The notes: generated by a model not told the origin, from the sequence alone. 64,000 nt of DNA from Ruminococcus bicirculans (ex Wegman et al. 2014) (GCF_000723465.1 NZ_HF545616.1:1240001-1304000), one strand, 5' to 3'; numbered from the stretch's first letter, positions 9,633-17,574 are shown. Numbers and translations are program-made.

Positions 9633-10511
9633 ATGGCAAAGAATTTTCACACAGACAACAAAGCGTTCATGCTTTACAAAGACTGGGAGGACATTTTTCA
9701 GGCGCTTGACAGCAGCGAAGAGATAGGCGAGCTTGTCATGGCGCTGTTTGCTTATGCAAAGAGGGGAGAAACACCAAAGCTGTCAGGCGGAGCAAAGATA
9801 GCGTTTCTTATGATGAGGGCCGCTATCGAGCGTGACGGCATGGCATGGGAAGAGATGTGTGCTCAAAGGAGCGAGTGCGGTAAAAAGGGCGGCAGACCTA
9901 AAAAGTATGATGAGTCAGGGAATACTGATGAAAAAGCTGAGCAGACAGCTGCATCAGCAGATAATGCAGAAGAAAAACCTCAGGGTATAAATGATACCGC
10001 AGAAAAACCAAAAGCTTTTTCACAAACCAAAAGGTTTTCAGAAAAAGCAAAAAAAGCTGATAAAGATATAGATATAGATAAAGACAAAGATATAGATATA
10101 GATAAAGACAAAGATACAGATAAAGATATAGATAAAGACAAAGATAAAGATAAAGACAAAGATAAAGATAAAGCTATAGATAAAGAGAAAAAGAAAGACG
10201 CAGGGACAGCGAAGTCTGTCGTCAGGTCTTTCGGCACACACAAAAATATAATGCTCACATCAGAGCAGTATAACGAGCTTGAAAGCAGGTGTCGGTCTGT
10301 CGGTCTGTCTTTAGAGAGCTATATATCTAAATTATCTCAATGGCTGTTTACCAAGGGCAGGCACTGCACAGACCCATACCGCATAATCTCAGGCTGGCTT
10401 GACAATGATTCAAAGAGAAAGACTGCGGCAAAGCCCAAAGAAAGACAAGGCTGCGATCTGTCGTGGTATGATGACTTTGCCATGAATTTTGATCTGTCAA
10501 AGTTTTTTTAG
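9633..10511 (+). CDS. DUF6291-type, phage-replication-like protein with a Lys/Asp repeat
   Basis: 292 residues in three parts. Residues 1-90 (DNKAFMLYKDWEDIFQAL...ECGKKGGRPKK) match the DUF6291 domain known from phage and mobile-element replication initiators. Residues about 140-190 are a low-complexity KD/ID repeat encoded by hexamers such as GATAAA, GACAAA and GATATA (10057-10192). Residues about 205-265 (LTSEQYNELESRCRSVGLSLESYI...DPYRIISGWL) look like the helical C-terminal DNA-binding module of such initiators. No other phage genes are near. It lies in a patch that interrupts the usual rplS-lepB order, which suggests transfer. The role in the cell is unknown. Confidence 0.7.
   Translation: MAKNFHTDNKAFMLYKDWEDIFQALDSSEEIGELVMALFAYAKRGETPKLSGGAKIAFLMMRAAIERDGMAWEEMCAQRSECGKKGGRPKKYDESGNTDEKAEQTAASADNAEEKPQGINDTAEKPKAFSQTKRFSEKAKKADKDIDIDKDKDIDIDKDKDTDKDIDKDKDKDKDKDKDKAIDKEKKKDAGTAKSVVRSFGTHKNIMLTSEQYNELESRCRSVGLSLESYISKLSQWLFTKGRHCTDPYRIISGWLDNDSKRKTAAKPKERQGCDLSWYDDFAMNFDLSKFF
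10057..10192 (+). repeat. In-frame hexanucleotide repeat tract
   Basis: About 20 imperfect units of GATAAA/GACAAA/GATATA inside the DUF6291 gene. Six-base units keep the reading frame when copy number changes, so the charged linker can vary in length. Confidence 0.85.
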
Positions 10512-10512
10512 G

Positions 10513-10538
10513 CAATATCAAAAAGAAATTTATCTCAC
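10513..10538. repeat. 26-bp direct repeat, left copy flanking the IS
   Basis: Identical over 26 bp to 11598-11623. It directly abuts the TG that begins the insertion element. Confidence 0.95.
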
Positions 10539-10548
10539 TGTAGGTTTG

Positions 10549-11481
10549 TCAATCATATTGGACACTATTATTAAGAAATTCGATAGGCGAAAACCATTTG
10601 AGGGGACGCATAGGACGGTTGTTTGTTCGACTTAAACGTGCAGCTAGCTGCACGTTTAAGTCGTCGCAGGAATAAAACCTATGGCACGAATAGAATTTGT
10701 TGTGATCTTCTCGGTGACTGCGCTCTACTTTGCCATTGTGCCTGGGCGTATATGGACGAATGAGTTTGTGTTCAATGCCAAGTTGTGAGAGCGTATTCTC
10801 AAACAGCGTTTTCTTGTCTCTTTTGCTTGGCGAAAAGCGATTAGTAAATTCAAATCCATTGTCGGTCTGAATACATTTCACCGTTATTCCTCTGCGTTTG
10901 TACCATTTCACCAGCCTTTTTACAAAGTCTGCTGAAGAATAGGTGCTTTGCTCCTCATATCCGTATAAAAATCTTATCCTGGTATACTCATCGATCGCCG
11001 TGTATTGGTACAGCTTCATCTCTGGGTCAGCTATACACTTTCTCGGAACTACCTTTACGTCCACCTGAATACGCTCTCCGGGGTATGTCATCTGCTCGTA
11101 TGGCTTTGGTTTATACGTCGCTTTCTTCGGCTTTTTCGGAAGCATTCCTAGTTTTTTCATAACCCTGTAAAGACTTTCAAGACAGCGTGTATACCCTTGT
11201 TTTCTGAGACGATGCCATAGTTCGGGAAGCTCAAGCGTTGGGTTTCGTTTGTGATACCTTTTGATAAGATCTATTTCTTCCTTGGTATGCTCATTGGGAT
11301 GATGATGCGGTCGGCGTGATTTAACTGCAAGGGACTCCACACTTCCGTCCCAGCGTTTCAGCCAGAAATATATATATGAACGTGATTTATTGTATTTTCT
11401 GCTCGCTCGGCTCACTCCATATTTCTTTGCGTAATTCATTAAGGATTGACGAAACTTCATATCTTGTGTTATACTATTCAT
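10549..11481 (-). CDS. IS481-like DDE transposase
   Basis: 310-residue transposase with an N-terminal helix-turn-helix (YAKKYGVSRASRKYNKSR, residues about 17-35) and a retroviral-type integrase core. The catalytic triad is visible: Asp in IQVDVKV, Asp in CIQTDNGFEF and Glu in HNGKVERSH. No frameshift or stop, so the enzyme is probably functional. The start ATG (11481, minus) follows AAAGGAAG about 11 nt upstream. An 11-bp inverted repeat brackets the region just before the start (see separate entry). The family moves its own element by cut-and-paste or copy-out reactions. Confidence 0.9.
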   Translation of the reverse strand: MNSITQDMKFRQSLMNYAKKYGVSRASRKYNKSRSYIYFWLKRWDGSVESLAVKSRRPHHHPNEHTKEEIDLIKRYHKRNPTLELPELWHRLRKQGYTRCLESLYRVMKKLGMLPKKPKKATYKPKPYEQMTYPGERIQVDVKVVPRKCIADPEMKLYQYTAIDEYTRIRFLYGYEEQSTYSSADFVKRLVKWYKRRGITVKCIQTDNGFEFTNRFSPSKRDKKTLFENTLSQLGIEHKLIRPYTPRHNGKVERSHREDHNKFYSCHRFYSCDDLNVQLAARLSRTNNRPMRPLKWFSPIEFLNNSVQYD

Positions 11482-11552
11482 GAGAGATAGGCTTCCTTTC
11501 TGATTTGTATTTGTGTGGTAACTTTATTTTATCAGATTTTTGCCTATCTCTC
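11482..11552 (-). promoter_or_regulatory. Inverted repeat bracketing the transposase ribosome site
   Basis: GAGAGATAGGC (11482-11492) and GCCTATCTCTC (11542-11552) are perfect 11-bp inverted repeats. In minus-strand RNA reading in from outside, they would form a hairpin whose 3' arm sits between the ribosome site and the start codon. Confidence 0.5.
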
Positions 11553-11597
11553 TTTTCTTTTTTCTTAATTTTGTCCAATATCTATTGTAGCACTACA

Positions 11598-11623
11598 CAA
11601 TATCAAAAAGAAATTTATCTCAC
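11598..11623. repeat. 26-bp direct repeat, right copy flanking the IS
   Basis: Identical to 10513-10538; the right copy leads directly into the lepB promoter. Confidence 0.95.
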
Positions 11624-11627
11624 CCCC

Positions 11628-11656
11628 TTGTAATTTGTTTTGAAATTTGATATAAT
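11628..11656 (+). promoter_or_regulatory. Promoter of the lepB-rbgA-rnhB-yraN operon
   Basis: -35 TTGTAA (11628-11633), 17-bp spacer, -10 TATAAT (11651-11656), just outside the insertion element, so the operon kept its own promoter. Confidence 0.8.
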
Positions 11657-11714
11657 AAATCTATATGAGTATTTGACGGCTTTTGCCGCCTTTGGATAAA
11701 GGATCGAGGCTTTT

Positions 11715-12350
11715 ATGGACGATAATAAAAAATTCGGCGACGTTTCTCAGGAGGATATTGACAAGGCTAAAAAAGCCGCCCCTGACGACCTAAAGGAAAA
11801 ACAGCCCGTGAATGTTATGGACGAGGTCTTTGAATGGGCTGAATCTTTTGTGTTCGCTATGTTTATGGTGATCCTGATATTTACTTTTTTCTTCAGGATA
11901 GTTCTTGTTCAGGGTCCTTCTATGCGTGAGACCTTGCAGGATCAGGATAGACTTATAATCACTCACATAAATTATACACCGCAAAAGGGCGATATCGTTG
12001 TTATCAACAGCGAAAAGCTTGGCAAAACTATAATCAAGCGTGTTATCGGCACCGGTGGGGATAAGGTTGTCGTTGATTATAATAACAACACTGTTACCGT
12101 CAACGGTAAGGTCATTTCAAATGACAATATCAGGGAAGCTATGTATAACACTAATCTCTTTGATGAGGAATATGAAGTGGAAGAAAATGTTTTTGAGTAT
12201 GACGTGCCTGAGGGCAAGCTGTTCGTCATGGGTGATAACAGAAATAATTCCACAGACAGCAGAAGGATAGGCTTTATCGACCCGTCTGACGTGCTTGGTA
12301 AGGCAGTTTTAAGGCTTTATCCATTTGACAGCTTTGGTAAGGTAAGTTGA
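11715..12350 (+). CDS. lepB: Signal peptidase I, first copy
   Basis: Type I signal peptidase that cleaves signal peptides from exported proteins at the outer face of the membrane. 211 residues: an acidic cytoplasmic N-terminus of about 40 residues, one transmembrane segment (about 46-64), then the catalytic domain. The Ser-Lys dyad is visible as Ser69 in QGPSM and Lys108 in IIKRV, and the box E motif MGDNRNNSTDSR is intact. A second lepB follows with a 4-bp overlap. The rplS-lepB-rbgA-rnhB order is conserved in Firmicutes. Confidence 0.95.
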   Translation: MDDNKKFGDVSQEDIDKAKKAAPDDLKEKQPVNVMDEVFEWAESFVFAMFMVILIFTFFFRIVLVQGPSMRETLQDQDRLIITHINYTPQKGDIVVINSEKLGKTIIKRVIGTGGDKVVVDYNNNTVTVNGKVISNDNIREAMYNTNLFDEEYEVEENVFEYDVPEGKLFVMGDNRNNSTDSRRIGFIDPSDVLGKAVLRLYPFDSFGKVS

Positions 12351-12916
12351 AAAAGCAGGGTAAAAGAGCTGTTGATAATCTGTTCGACTTTCTTGAGATC
12401 ATAGTCATGGCAATGTTCGTGGTCGTGCTTGTTTTTACTTTTGTGTTTAGAACAGTGAATGTACAAGGACAGTCAATGCAGGACACTCTTTTTGAAAATG
12501 ATTCTCTTGTTATATCAAAACTGCTTTATACGCCAAAGCAGGGGGATATAGTTGTGGTCAACTCGTCTGTTCTTGACAATAGGATAATCAAACGTATCAT
12601 TGCCGTAGAAGGGCAAAAGGTCGAGATAGACAACAAGTCGGCTATAGTCAAGGTCAACGGAGCAGTGCTTGATGAGAGCTATATTAAGTGCGACGGCAGC
12701 TTTGATGACGAGTATTTTGATGAAAGATACTATAATAAAGAAAGTGAAGTTTATGAATATGAAGTGCCTGCGGGATGTTGCTTTGTAATGGGCGACAACC
12801 GAAATCATTCCACAGACAGCCGTGTAATAGGATATGTGCCATATGACGAGATAGTCGGCAGAGTTCTGTTTCGATTTGCGGCAGGCAATGATGAGGGCGT
12901 TGGTAAGGTAGATTGA
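12347..12916 (+). CDS. lepB: Signal peptidase I, second copy
   Basis: A second type I signal peptidase of 189 residues with a TTG start overlapping the stop of the first copy by 4 bp, so translation is probably coupled. It has one transmembrane segment (about 17-36), Ser43 in QGQSM, Lys82 in IIKRI and MGDNRNHSTDSR. It lacks the long acidic N-terminus of its neighbour and differs from it throughout, so it is an old duplication, not a recent one. The pair may share or split the precursor pool. Confidence 0.94.
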   Translation: MKKQGKRAVDNLFDFLEIIVMAMFVVVLVFTFVFRTVNVQGQSMQDTLFENDSLVISKLLYTPKQGDIVVVNSSVLDNRIIKRIIAVEGQKVEIDNKSAIVKVNGAVLDESYIKCDGSFDDEYFDERYYNKESEVYEYEVPAGCCFVMGDNRNHSTDSRVIGYVPYDEIVGRVLFRFAAGNDEGVGKVD

Positions 12917-12936
12917 GTTAGAGTAAGGAGGAAGAT

Positions 12937-13833
12937 ATGAGCGAAGTATCTCACGTTCAGTGGTTTCCTGGACATATGGCAAAAACACGCCGCATAATGG
13001 CGTCAAATCTAAAGCTTGTGGACGCAGTGGTGGAAATAACTGACGCTCGTATCCCGTTTTCAAGCAGAAACCCTGAAATGAAGCGTATCGTAGGCTCAAA
13101 GCCAAGGCTTGTGCTTCTCAACAAGGCTGATTCAGCCGATCCGGAAGTAACGGCAATGTGGCTCGACTATTATGCAAAACAGGGGATCACAGCTCTTGCT
13201 ACAGATTGTAGGAGTGGCAAAAACGTAAGCAAGTTTTATGGAAAGCTCAAAGAGCTTTTAAAGGACGATATTGAGAAATGGAATGCCAAGGGTATGTCTG
13301 GCAGACCTATAAGAATAATGATAGTGGGTATACCAAACGTTGGCAAGTCGTCATTTATAAACAGACTTGCAGGGTCAAGGCTTGCAAAAGTTGAGGACAG
13401 ACCCGGTGTTACAAGAGGCAAACAGTGGGTGAAGCTTGATGAGGGCTTTGAACTTTTGGATATGCCTGGTGTGCTGTGGCCTAAGTTTGAGGATAAGCTT
13501 GTTGGCGAAAGGCTCGCATTTACAGGTGCAGTCAAGGACGATATCATGGACATGGAATATCTTGCCTGTCGTCTGCTTGAGTTTTTGAAAGAGAACTATC
13601 CTGAGCTTATCGAGAAACGTTATGGCATCAGAACAGATGATATAGAGCCTGCTGACGAGGAAACTATCGGCTGTGTGGTAGGCTTTGAGCTTCTTGAAAG
13701 AATAGGCAGAAAGCGTGGCTTTTTAGTTTCTGGCGGAGAGATAAATACCGAAAGGGCAGCCATTACAGTTATGGACGAGTTCAGAAATGGTACTCTCGGC
13801 AGACTTACTCTTGAAAAGCCGAAGGGGTATTGA
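12937..13833 (+). CDS. rbgA: Ribosome biogenesis GTPase RbgA (YlqF)
   Basis: A circularly permuted GTPase needed for late 50S subunit assembly. The G motifs occur in the permuted order: G4 NKAD (62-65), then G1 GIPNVGKSS (131-139), then G3 DMPG (175-178). The N-terminus VQWFPGHMAKTRR is typical. 298 residues, full length with the C-terminal RNA-binding part. Start ATG follows AAGGAGG. Part of the lepB-rnhB-yraN operon. Confidence 0.96.
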   Translation: MSEVSHVQWFPGHMAKTRRIMASNLKLVDAVVEITDARIPFSSRNPEMKRIVGSKPRLVLLNKADSADPEVTAMWLDYYAKQGITALATDCRSGKNVSKFYGKLKELLKDDIEKWNAKGMSGRPIRIMIVGIPNVGKSSFINRLAGSRLAKVEDRPGVTRGKQWVKLDEGFELLDMPGVLWPKFEDKLVGERLAFTGAVKDDIMDMEYLACRLLEFLKENYPELIEKRYGIRTDDIEPADEETIGCVVGFELLERIGRKRGFLVSGGEINTERAAITVMDEFRNGTLGRLTLEKPKGY

Positions 13834-13834
13834 T

Positions 13835-14449
13835 ATGACGCTCAGCGAGTTTGACAACGAGATAAGAAAAGATTATAACGTGGTGTGCGGCTGCGATGAA
13901 GCTGGCAGAGGTCCTCTTGCAGGAGATGTGTTTGCGGCGGCTGTGATATTTGATAAGGACACAGTTATAGAGGGGATAAACGACAGCAAAAAGCTTACAG
14001 CGAAAAAGCGTGAGGAGCTTTTTGATGAGATAATGGAAAAAGCAGTTGACTTTTCTATACAGACCGCAACAGTGGAAGAGATAGAGGATATAAATATACT
14101 TAACGCCGCAATGCTTGCAATGAAAAGAGCGGTGGAGGATATGGACACAAAGCCTGATGTCTGCCTTATCGACGGGAACAAGACCCCTGAGGGGCTTGAG
14201 TGTCCTGCCATAGCGGTGGTAAAGGGAGATGCCAAAAGTCAGGCAGTGGCGGCGGCTTCAATTCTTGCAAAGGTCGCAAGGGACAGGTATATGGAGCAAA
14301 TGGCTGAACAATATCCTGAGTATCGGTTTGAGAAGCATAAGGGCTATGGCACAAAGCTCCACTATCAGATGATAGACCAGTATGGACCATGCGGGATACA
14401 TAGAATGAGTTTTCTCAAAAAGTATTATGCAAAGAAAAATGGGCATTGA
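13835..14449 (+). CDS. rnhB: Ribonuclease HII
   Basis: RNase HII cuts RNA in RNA/DNA hybrids and at single ribonucleotides in DNA. The active-site motif GCDEAGRGPLAGD is at residues 19-31 (Asp21, Glu22), and later conserved blocks DSKKLTAKKREEL and KGDAKSQAVAAASILAKVARD are present. Start ATG 13835 lies 1 bp after the rbgA stop, with AAGGGG upstream. 204 residues, a normal size. Confidence 0.96.
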   Translation: MTLSEFDNEIRKDYNVVCGCDEAGRGPLAGDVFAAAVIFDKDTVIEGINDSKKLTAKKREELFDEIMEKAVDFSIQTATVEEIEDINILNAAMLAMKRAVEDMDTKPDVCLIDGNKTPEGLECPAIAVVKGDAKSQAVAAASILAKVARDRYMEQMAEQYPEYRFEKHKGYGTKLHYQMIDQYGPCGIHRMSFLKKYYAKKNGH

Positions 14450-14819
14450 CCATACCCAGCGCCGAAAGGCGGGCAATATCGGGGAGGACGCAGTTTGCGG
14501 CTTTCTTGTAAGACACGGGTATGAGATAATAAAGAGGAATTTTACCGTCAGAGGCGGTGAAATAGATATAATCGCAGAGAAAGCGGATATCATAGCCTTC
14601 GTGGAGGTCAAAACTAGGGAGCATGGCTCTCTTACCTCCGCTGAAGAGGCTGTTGATCCGGTCAAGCAGCGGCGTATCGTTCAGACAGCACAGGCTTTTT
14701 GTAAGGGGATGTTAGAGCCTGTGTGCTGTCGGTTCGATGTTGCGGCGGTGGAGCTGGAGAACGGCAGAGTCAAAAAGCTGAGATATTATGTGAACGCTTT
14801 TGATGCAAGTATGAAATAA
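14427..14819 (+). CDS. YraN/UPF0102 family putative endonuclease
   Basis: 130 residues of the UPF0102 family, which has a restriction-endonuclease-like fold of unproven activity. Core motif: GGEIDIIAEKADIIAFVEVKTR (Glu, Asp and the E-V-K catalytic-type residues), preceded by RRKAGNIGEDAVCGFLVRHGYEI. It overlaps rnhB by 23 bp; ATG 14439 is an alternative start. Last gene of the lepB operon, the family's standard position behind rnhB. Confidence 0.92.
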   Translation: MQRKMGIDHTQRRKAGNIGEDAVCGFLVRHGYEIIKRNFTVRGGEIDIIAEKADIIAFVEVKTREHGSLTSAEEAVDPVKQRRIVQTAQAFCKGMLEPVCCRFDVAAVELENGRVKKLRYYVNAFDASMK

Positions 14820-14853
14820 AGACCATGGGTCGGATATGCCGAACGAACTGTGT

Positions 14854-14880
14854 CTGTAGGGGCGAACACTGTTCGCCCGT
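14854..14880. repeat. Dispersed palindrome, family A, copy 5
   Basis: CTGTAGGGGCGAACACTGTT followed by CGCCCGT. Located 35 bp after the yraN stop, where it could cap the 3' end of the operon mRNA. Confidence 0.8.
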
Positions 14881-14967
14881 GACGTGGAATGTTAGACGTT
14901 ATCTGAACAAATGGTCTGTAAATAGCCGACACCTGTCGGACATCTAAAACAAGAAGGGTTGTTGTTT

Positions 14968-16458
14968 ATGTTTTACAAAAGTACAAGAAACAGCGAAGTA
15001 AAGGTTTCGTCTGCACAGGCGATAGCACAGGGCATTTCTGAGGACGGCGGTCTTTTCGTTCCGTCTGAGATACCTGCCATAACACTTGATGATATCAAGG
15101 CTCTTGGCGAAAAAAGCTACGCTGAGAGAGCATTTTTCGTTTTTTCAAAGTACCTCACAGATTTCACAGAGGCTGAGATACGCTACTGTGTAGAGGGTGC
15201 TTACAACACAAAGAATTTCGACACAGACAATATTGCAGAGCTTGCTCACCTTTTTGACGGCACTTATATGCTTGAACTGTGGCATGGTCCAACTTGTGCA
15301 TTTAAGGATATGGCTCTCCAGATACTTCCATATCTGCTCACAACTTCTATCAAGAAGCTTGGCGTTGACAAGAAGGTAGTTATCCTCGTTGCTACATCAG
15401 GCGACACTGGCAAGGCTGCTCTCGAGGGCTTCAAGGACGTTGAGGGTACAGAGATACTCGTGTTCTATCCAGAGGACGGCGTTTCAGCTATGCAGAAAAA
15501 GCAGATGACAACTCAGGAGGGCGGCAACGTCGGCGTTTGCGCTATCAAGGGTAACTTTGACGACGCTCAGACAGGTGTTAAGACTATCTTCACAAGCAAG
15601 GAAACTGCCGACAAGCTTGCTGAGAACGGCATGATGTTCTCCTCTGCAAACTCTATCAACTGGGGCAGACTTGCACCACAGATAATCTACTATGTATCTA
15701 CATACGCTCAGCTTGTTGCTGATGGCGAGATCGAGCTTGGCGACAAGATAAATATTGTTGTTCCAACAGGCAACTTCGGTAATATCCTCGCAGGCTACTA
15801 TGCAAAGCATATGGGCATTCCTGTTAATAAGCTTATCTGTGCTTCAAACGCAAATAACGTCCTCACAGACTTTATCAAGACTGGCGTTTATGACAGAAAT
15901 CGTCCGTTCCATACAACTATCTCACCTTCTATGGATATCCTTATTTCCTCTAACCTTGAAAGACTTCTCTATCACCTTAGCGGCTCTGATGACGCTCAGA
16001 TAAGAGAGTGGTTCGGCAGCCTTTCCAAGACTGGCAGATATGAGGTAACAGACGAAGTGAAGAAGGCTATCGCTGACGAGTTCTATGCAGGCTGCTGCGA
16101 CGATGAGCAGACAAAGGCTTGCATCAAGGAGATCTATGACGAGTATTCATACACCTGCGACACTCACACAGCCGTTGCAGTGAAGGTGTACAAGGACTAT
16201 GCGGCTGCTACAGGCGACAAGACAAAGACTGTTATCGCTTCAACAGCAAGCCCATATAAGTTCTCAGGCTCAGTTCTTGCAGCTATCGGTAAGGATACAA
16301 ACGCTGACGAGTTTGGTCTTGTTGACGAGCTTGCCGAGGTTTCAAAGATACCTGTTCCTGCTTCACTTGCTGCACTTAAGGATAAGGAAGTAAGATTCAC
16401 AAAGGTAATCGACAAGGCTGATATGAAGGACTACATCTACTCAGCTCTGGGTATTTGA
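14968..16458 (+). CDS. thrC: Threonine synthase
   Basis: PLP enzyme that converts O-phosphohomoserine to threonine. 496 residues of the longer type. The PLP lysine is Lys113 in HGPTCAFKDMALQ, and the phosphate-binding loop is visible as ATSGDTGKAAL. ATG 14968 is chosen because GAAGGG lies 9 nt upstream; a TTG at 14959 is less likely. It stands alone, without hom or thrB next to it. No T-box or other leader was recognised in the short upstream spacer. Confidence 0.95.
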   Translation: MFYKSTRNSEVKVSSAQAIAQGISEDGGLFVPSEIPAITLDDIKALGEKSYAERAFFVFSKYLTDFTEAEIRYCVEGAYNTKNFDTDNIAELAHLFDGTYMLELWHGPTCAFKDMALQILPYLLTTSIKKLGVDKKVVILVATSGDTGKAALEGFKDVEGTEILVFYPEDGVSAMQKKQMTTQEGGNVGVCAIKGNFDDAQTGVKTIFTSKETADKLAENGMMFSSANSINWGRLAPQIIYYVSTYAQLVADGEIELGDKINIVVPTGNFGNILAGYYAKHMGIPVNKLICASNANNVLTDFIKTGVYDRNRPFHTTISPSMDILISSNLERLLYHLSGSDDAQIREWFGSLSKTGRYEVTDEVKKAIADEFYAGCCDDEQTKACIKEIYDEYSYTCDTHTAVAVKVYKDYAAATGDKTKTVIASTASPYKFSGSVLAAIGKDTNADEFGLVDELAEVSKIPVPASLAALKDKEVRFTKVIDKADMKDYIYSALGI

Positions 16459-16465
16459 TATGTAC

Positions 16466-16517
16466 CCGTCCGACTATTGTCGGGCGGAGGTCAGCGCACA
16501 GCGTATGTCCACTGACC
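16466..16517. other. Two hairpins between convergent thrC and the DUF1540 gene
   Basis: CCGTCCGAC-TATT-GTCGGGCGG (16466-16487) and GGTCAG (16489-16494)/CTGACC (16512-16517). They separate convergent genes and may end transcription, but lack a clear T run. Confidence 0.4.
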
Positions 16518-16530
16518 ATGGCGAGGGGAA

Positions 16531-16695
16531 TTAGCCTCTTGCCTTGAATGTCTTGCACTCTGTTTCGTCACAGCAGTTAGGGTCGGTGCAGGTACAGCCT
16601 ACATTGATCTTGCCTGCGGTACATTCGCAGTTGTTGCTGTTGTAAACGCAGTTGTCTACGTTGCAGTGGATACCGTAAATTCTATCCTTCTCCAT
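16531..16695 (-). CDS. DUF1540 cysteine-rich mini-protein
   Basis: A 54-residue protein with nine cysteines (CNVDNC, CEC, CTC, CC, C spacing), matching the DUF1540 family of small clostridial proteins, often seen in one or two copies and thought to bind metal. Start ATG (16695, minus) is preceded by AAGGAG at good spacing, so the gene is very likely expressed. It is divergent from the phosphoesterase gene and convergent with thrC. No function is established. Confidence 0.85.
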   Translation of the reverse strand: MEKDRIYGIHCNVDNCVYNSNNCECTAGKINVGCTCTDPNCCDETECKTFKARG

Positions 16696-16791
16696 TTGTA
16701 CATCGCTCCTTCTGCAGCTTTTTGCTGCAAAAGTAGTATGTGCATGAGTGGTCGGGATAATACATGAAGTTTCTGGAATGGAGGAAAAACC

Positions 16792-17502
16792 GTGAGCCTA
16801 TTTGCCATTGCCGACTTGCATTTGTCGCTGGGTACAGATAAACCAATGGATATATTCGGCGGCTGGTCTGACTATGTGACAAAGCTTGAAACAAACTGGC
16901 AGAACAAAGTTCGTCCAGAGGACACTGTGGTGATACCGGGTGATATCTCGTGGGGAATGAATTTTGAGCAGTCGAAAAAAGACTTCGAGTTCATAAATAA
17001 GCTCAACGGCAGAAAAATAATATCCAAGGGCAATCATGATTATTGGTGGAACACCAAGAACAAAATGGATAAATTTTTCGCAGAAAACGGTTTTGATACC
17101 ATAAATATCCTGCATAATAATCATTACAGTTATGATGGCTACGGCATATGCGGAACGAGAGGCTGGATAAGCGATAATGGTGAACCTGCAGATCAGAAGG
17201 TTCTGGCAAGGGAAGCAGGCAGACTTGCACTCTCTATCGAGTCTGCACAAAAGGCAGGCTTAGAGCCTGTGGTGTTTTTGCATTATCCGCCGCTTTTCGG
17301 CAATAGCTGCAATTATGATATGCTTGAAGTGCTTCATAAATACGGCATAAAAAAGTGTTTTTACGGACACCTTCACGGAAGAGCCCACGCTTATGCAATA
17401 AACGGCACTCGTGACGGAGTGGAATATCGGCTTATAGCTAGTGATTTCTTGCATTTTGACCCATTGGACATAACGAAAATTGTGCAAAGTGACAATTTAT
17501 AA
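16792..17502 (+). CDS. Calcineurin-like metallophosphoesterase
   Basis: 236-residue cytoplasmic metallophosphoesterase. Metal-ligand motifs are in order: D-x-H (ADLHLS, residues 7-12), GDISW (about 50), GNHDYWW (about 81-87), H in LHYPP and GHLHG near the C-terminus. The substrate cannot be told; relatives hydrolyse varied phosphoesters. GTG start with GGAGGAAAA upstream. No operon partners. Confidence 0.88.
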   Translation: MSLFAIADLHLSLGTDKPMDIFGGWSDYVTKLETNWQNKVRPEDTVVIPGDISWGMNFEQSKKDFEFINKLNGRKIISKGNHDYWWNTKNKMDKFFAENGFDTINILHNNHYSYDGYGICGTRGWISDNGEPADQKVLAREAGRLALSIESAQKAGLEPVVFLHYPPLFGNSCNYDMLEVLHKYGIKKCFYGHLHGRAHAYAINGTRDGVEYRLIASDFLHFDPLDITKIVQSDNL

Positions 17503-17533
17503 AAAAATGCTGGAAATGACAATATATTTGTGC

Positions 17534-17539
17534 TATAAT
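17534..17539 (+). promoter_or_regulatory. Probable -10 box of tig
   Basis: TATAAT 36 bp before the start codon. The -35 region is weak (CTGGAA at 18 bp, or TGACA closer), so only the -10 is reported. Confidence 0.45.
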
Positions 17540-17574
17540 GTATAAGATACATTTATATAATGGAGGAATAATAA

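Larger units (their letters stand above)
10539..11597 (-). mobile_element. IS481-like insertion sequence, 1,059 bp
   Basis: The element runs TGTAG...CTACA, exactly between two identical 26-bp repeats. Its ends are imperfect inverted repeats of roughly 40 bp that share TGTAG, ATATTGGACA and ATTAAGAAA. One intact transposase fills most of it on the minus strand. It lies between the DUF6291 gene and the lepB promoter without breaking either. The 26-bp flanking repeats are longer than the target duplications I know for IS481 relatives (about 4-15 bp). Confidence 0.88.

Noticed and set aside
9980-10258. Ser/Leu-rich minus-strand reading frame
   Set aside because: It is the complement of the Lys/Asp hexamer repeat and has no independent start signals.
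9633-11600. Prophage or integrative element
   Set aside because: Only one phage-type gene and one IS; no integrase, capsid, terminase, relaxase or att sites. The tRNA-Lys at 37713 also has no integrated element or repeated 3' end beside it.
14881-14967. T-box or other amino-acid riboswitch before thrC
   Set aside because: The spacer is under 150 nt, contains no T-box sequence or terminator, and is partly occupied by a palindrome.
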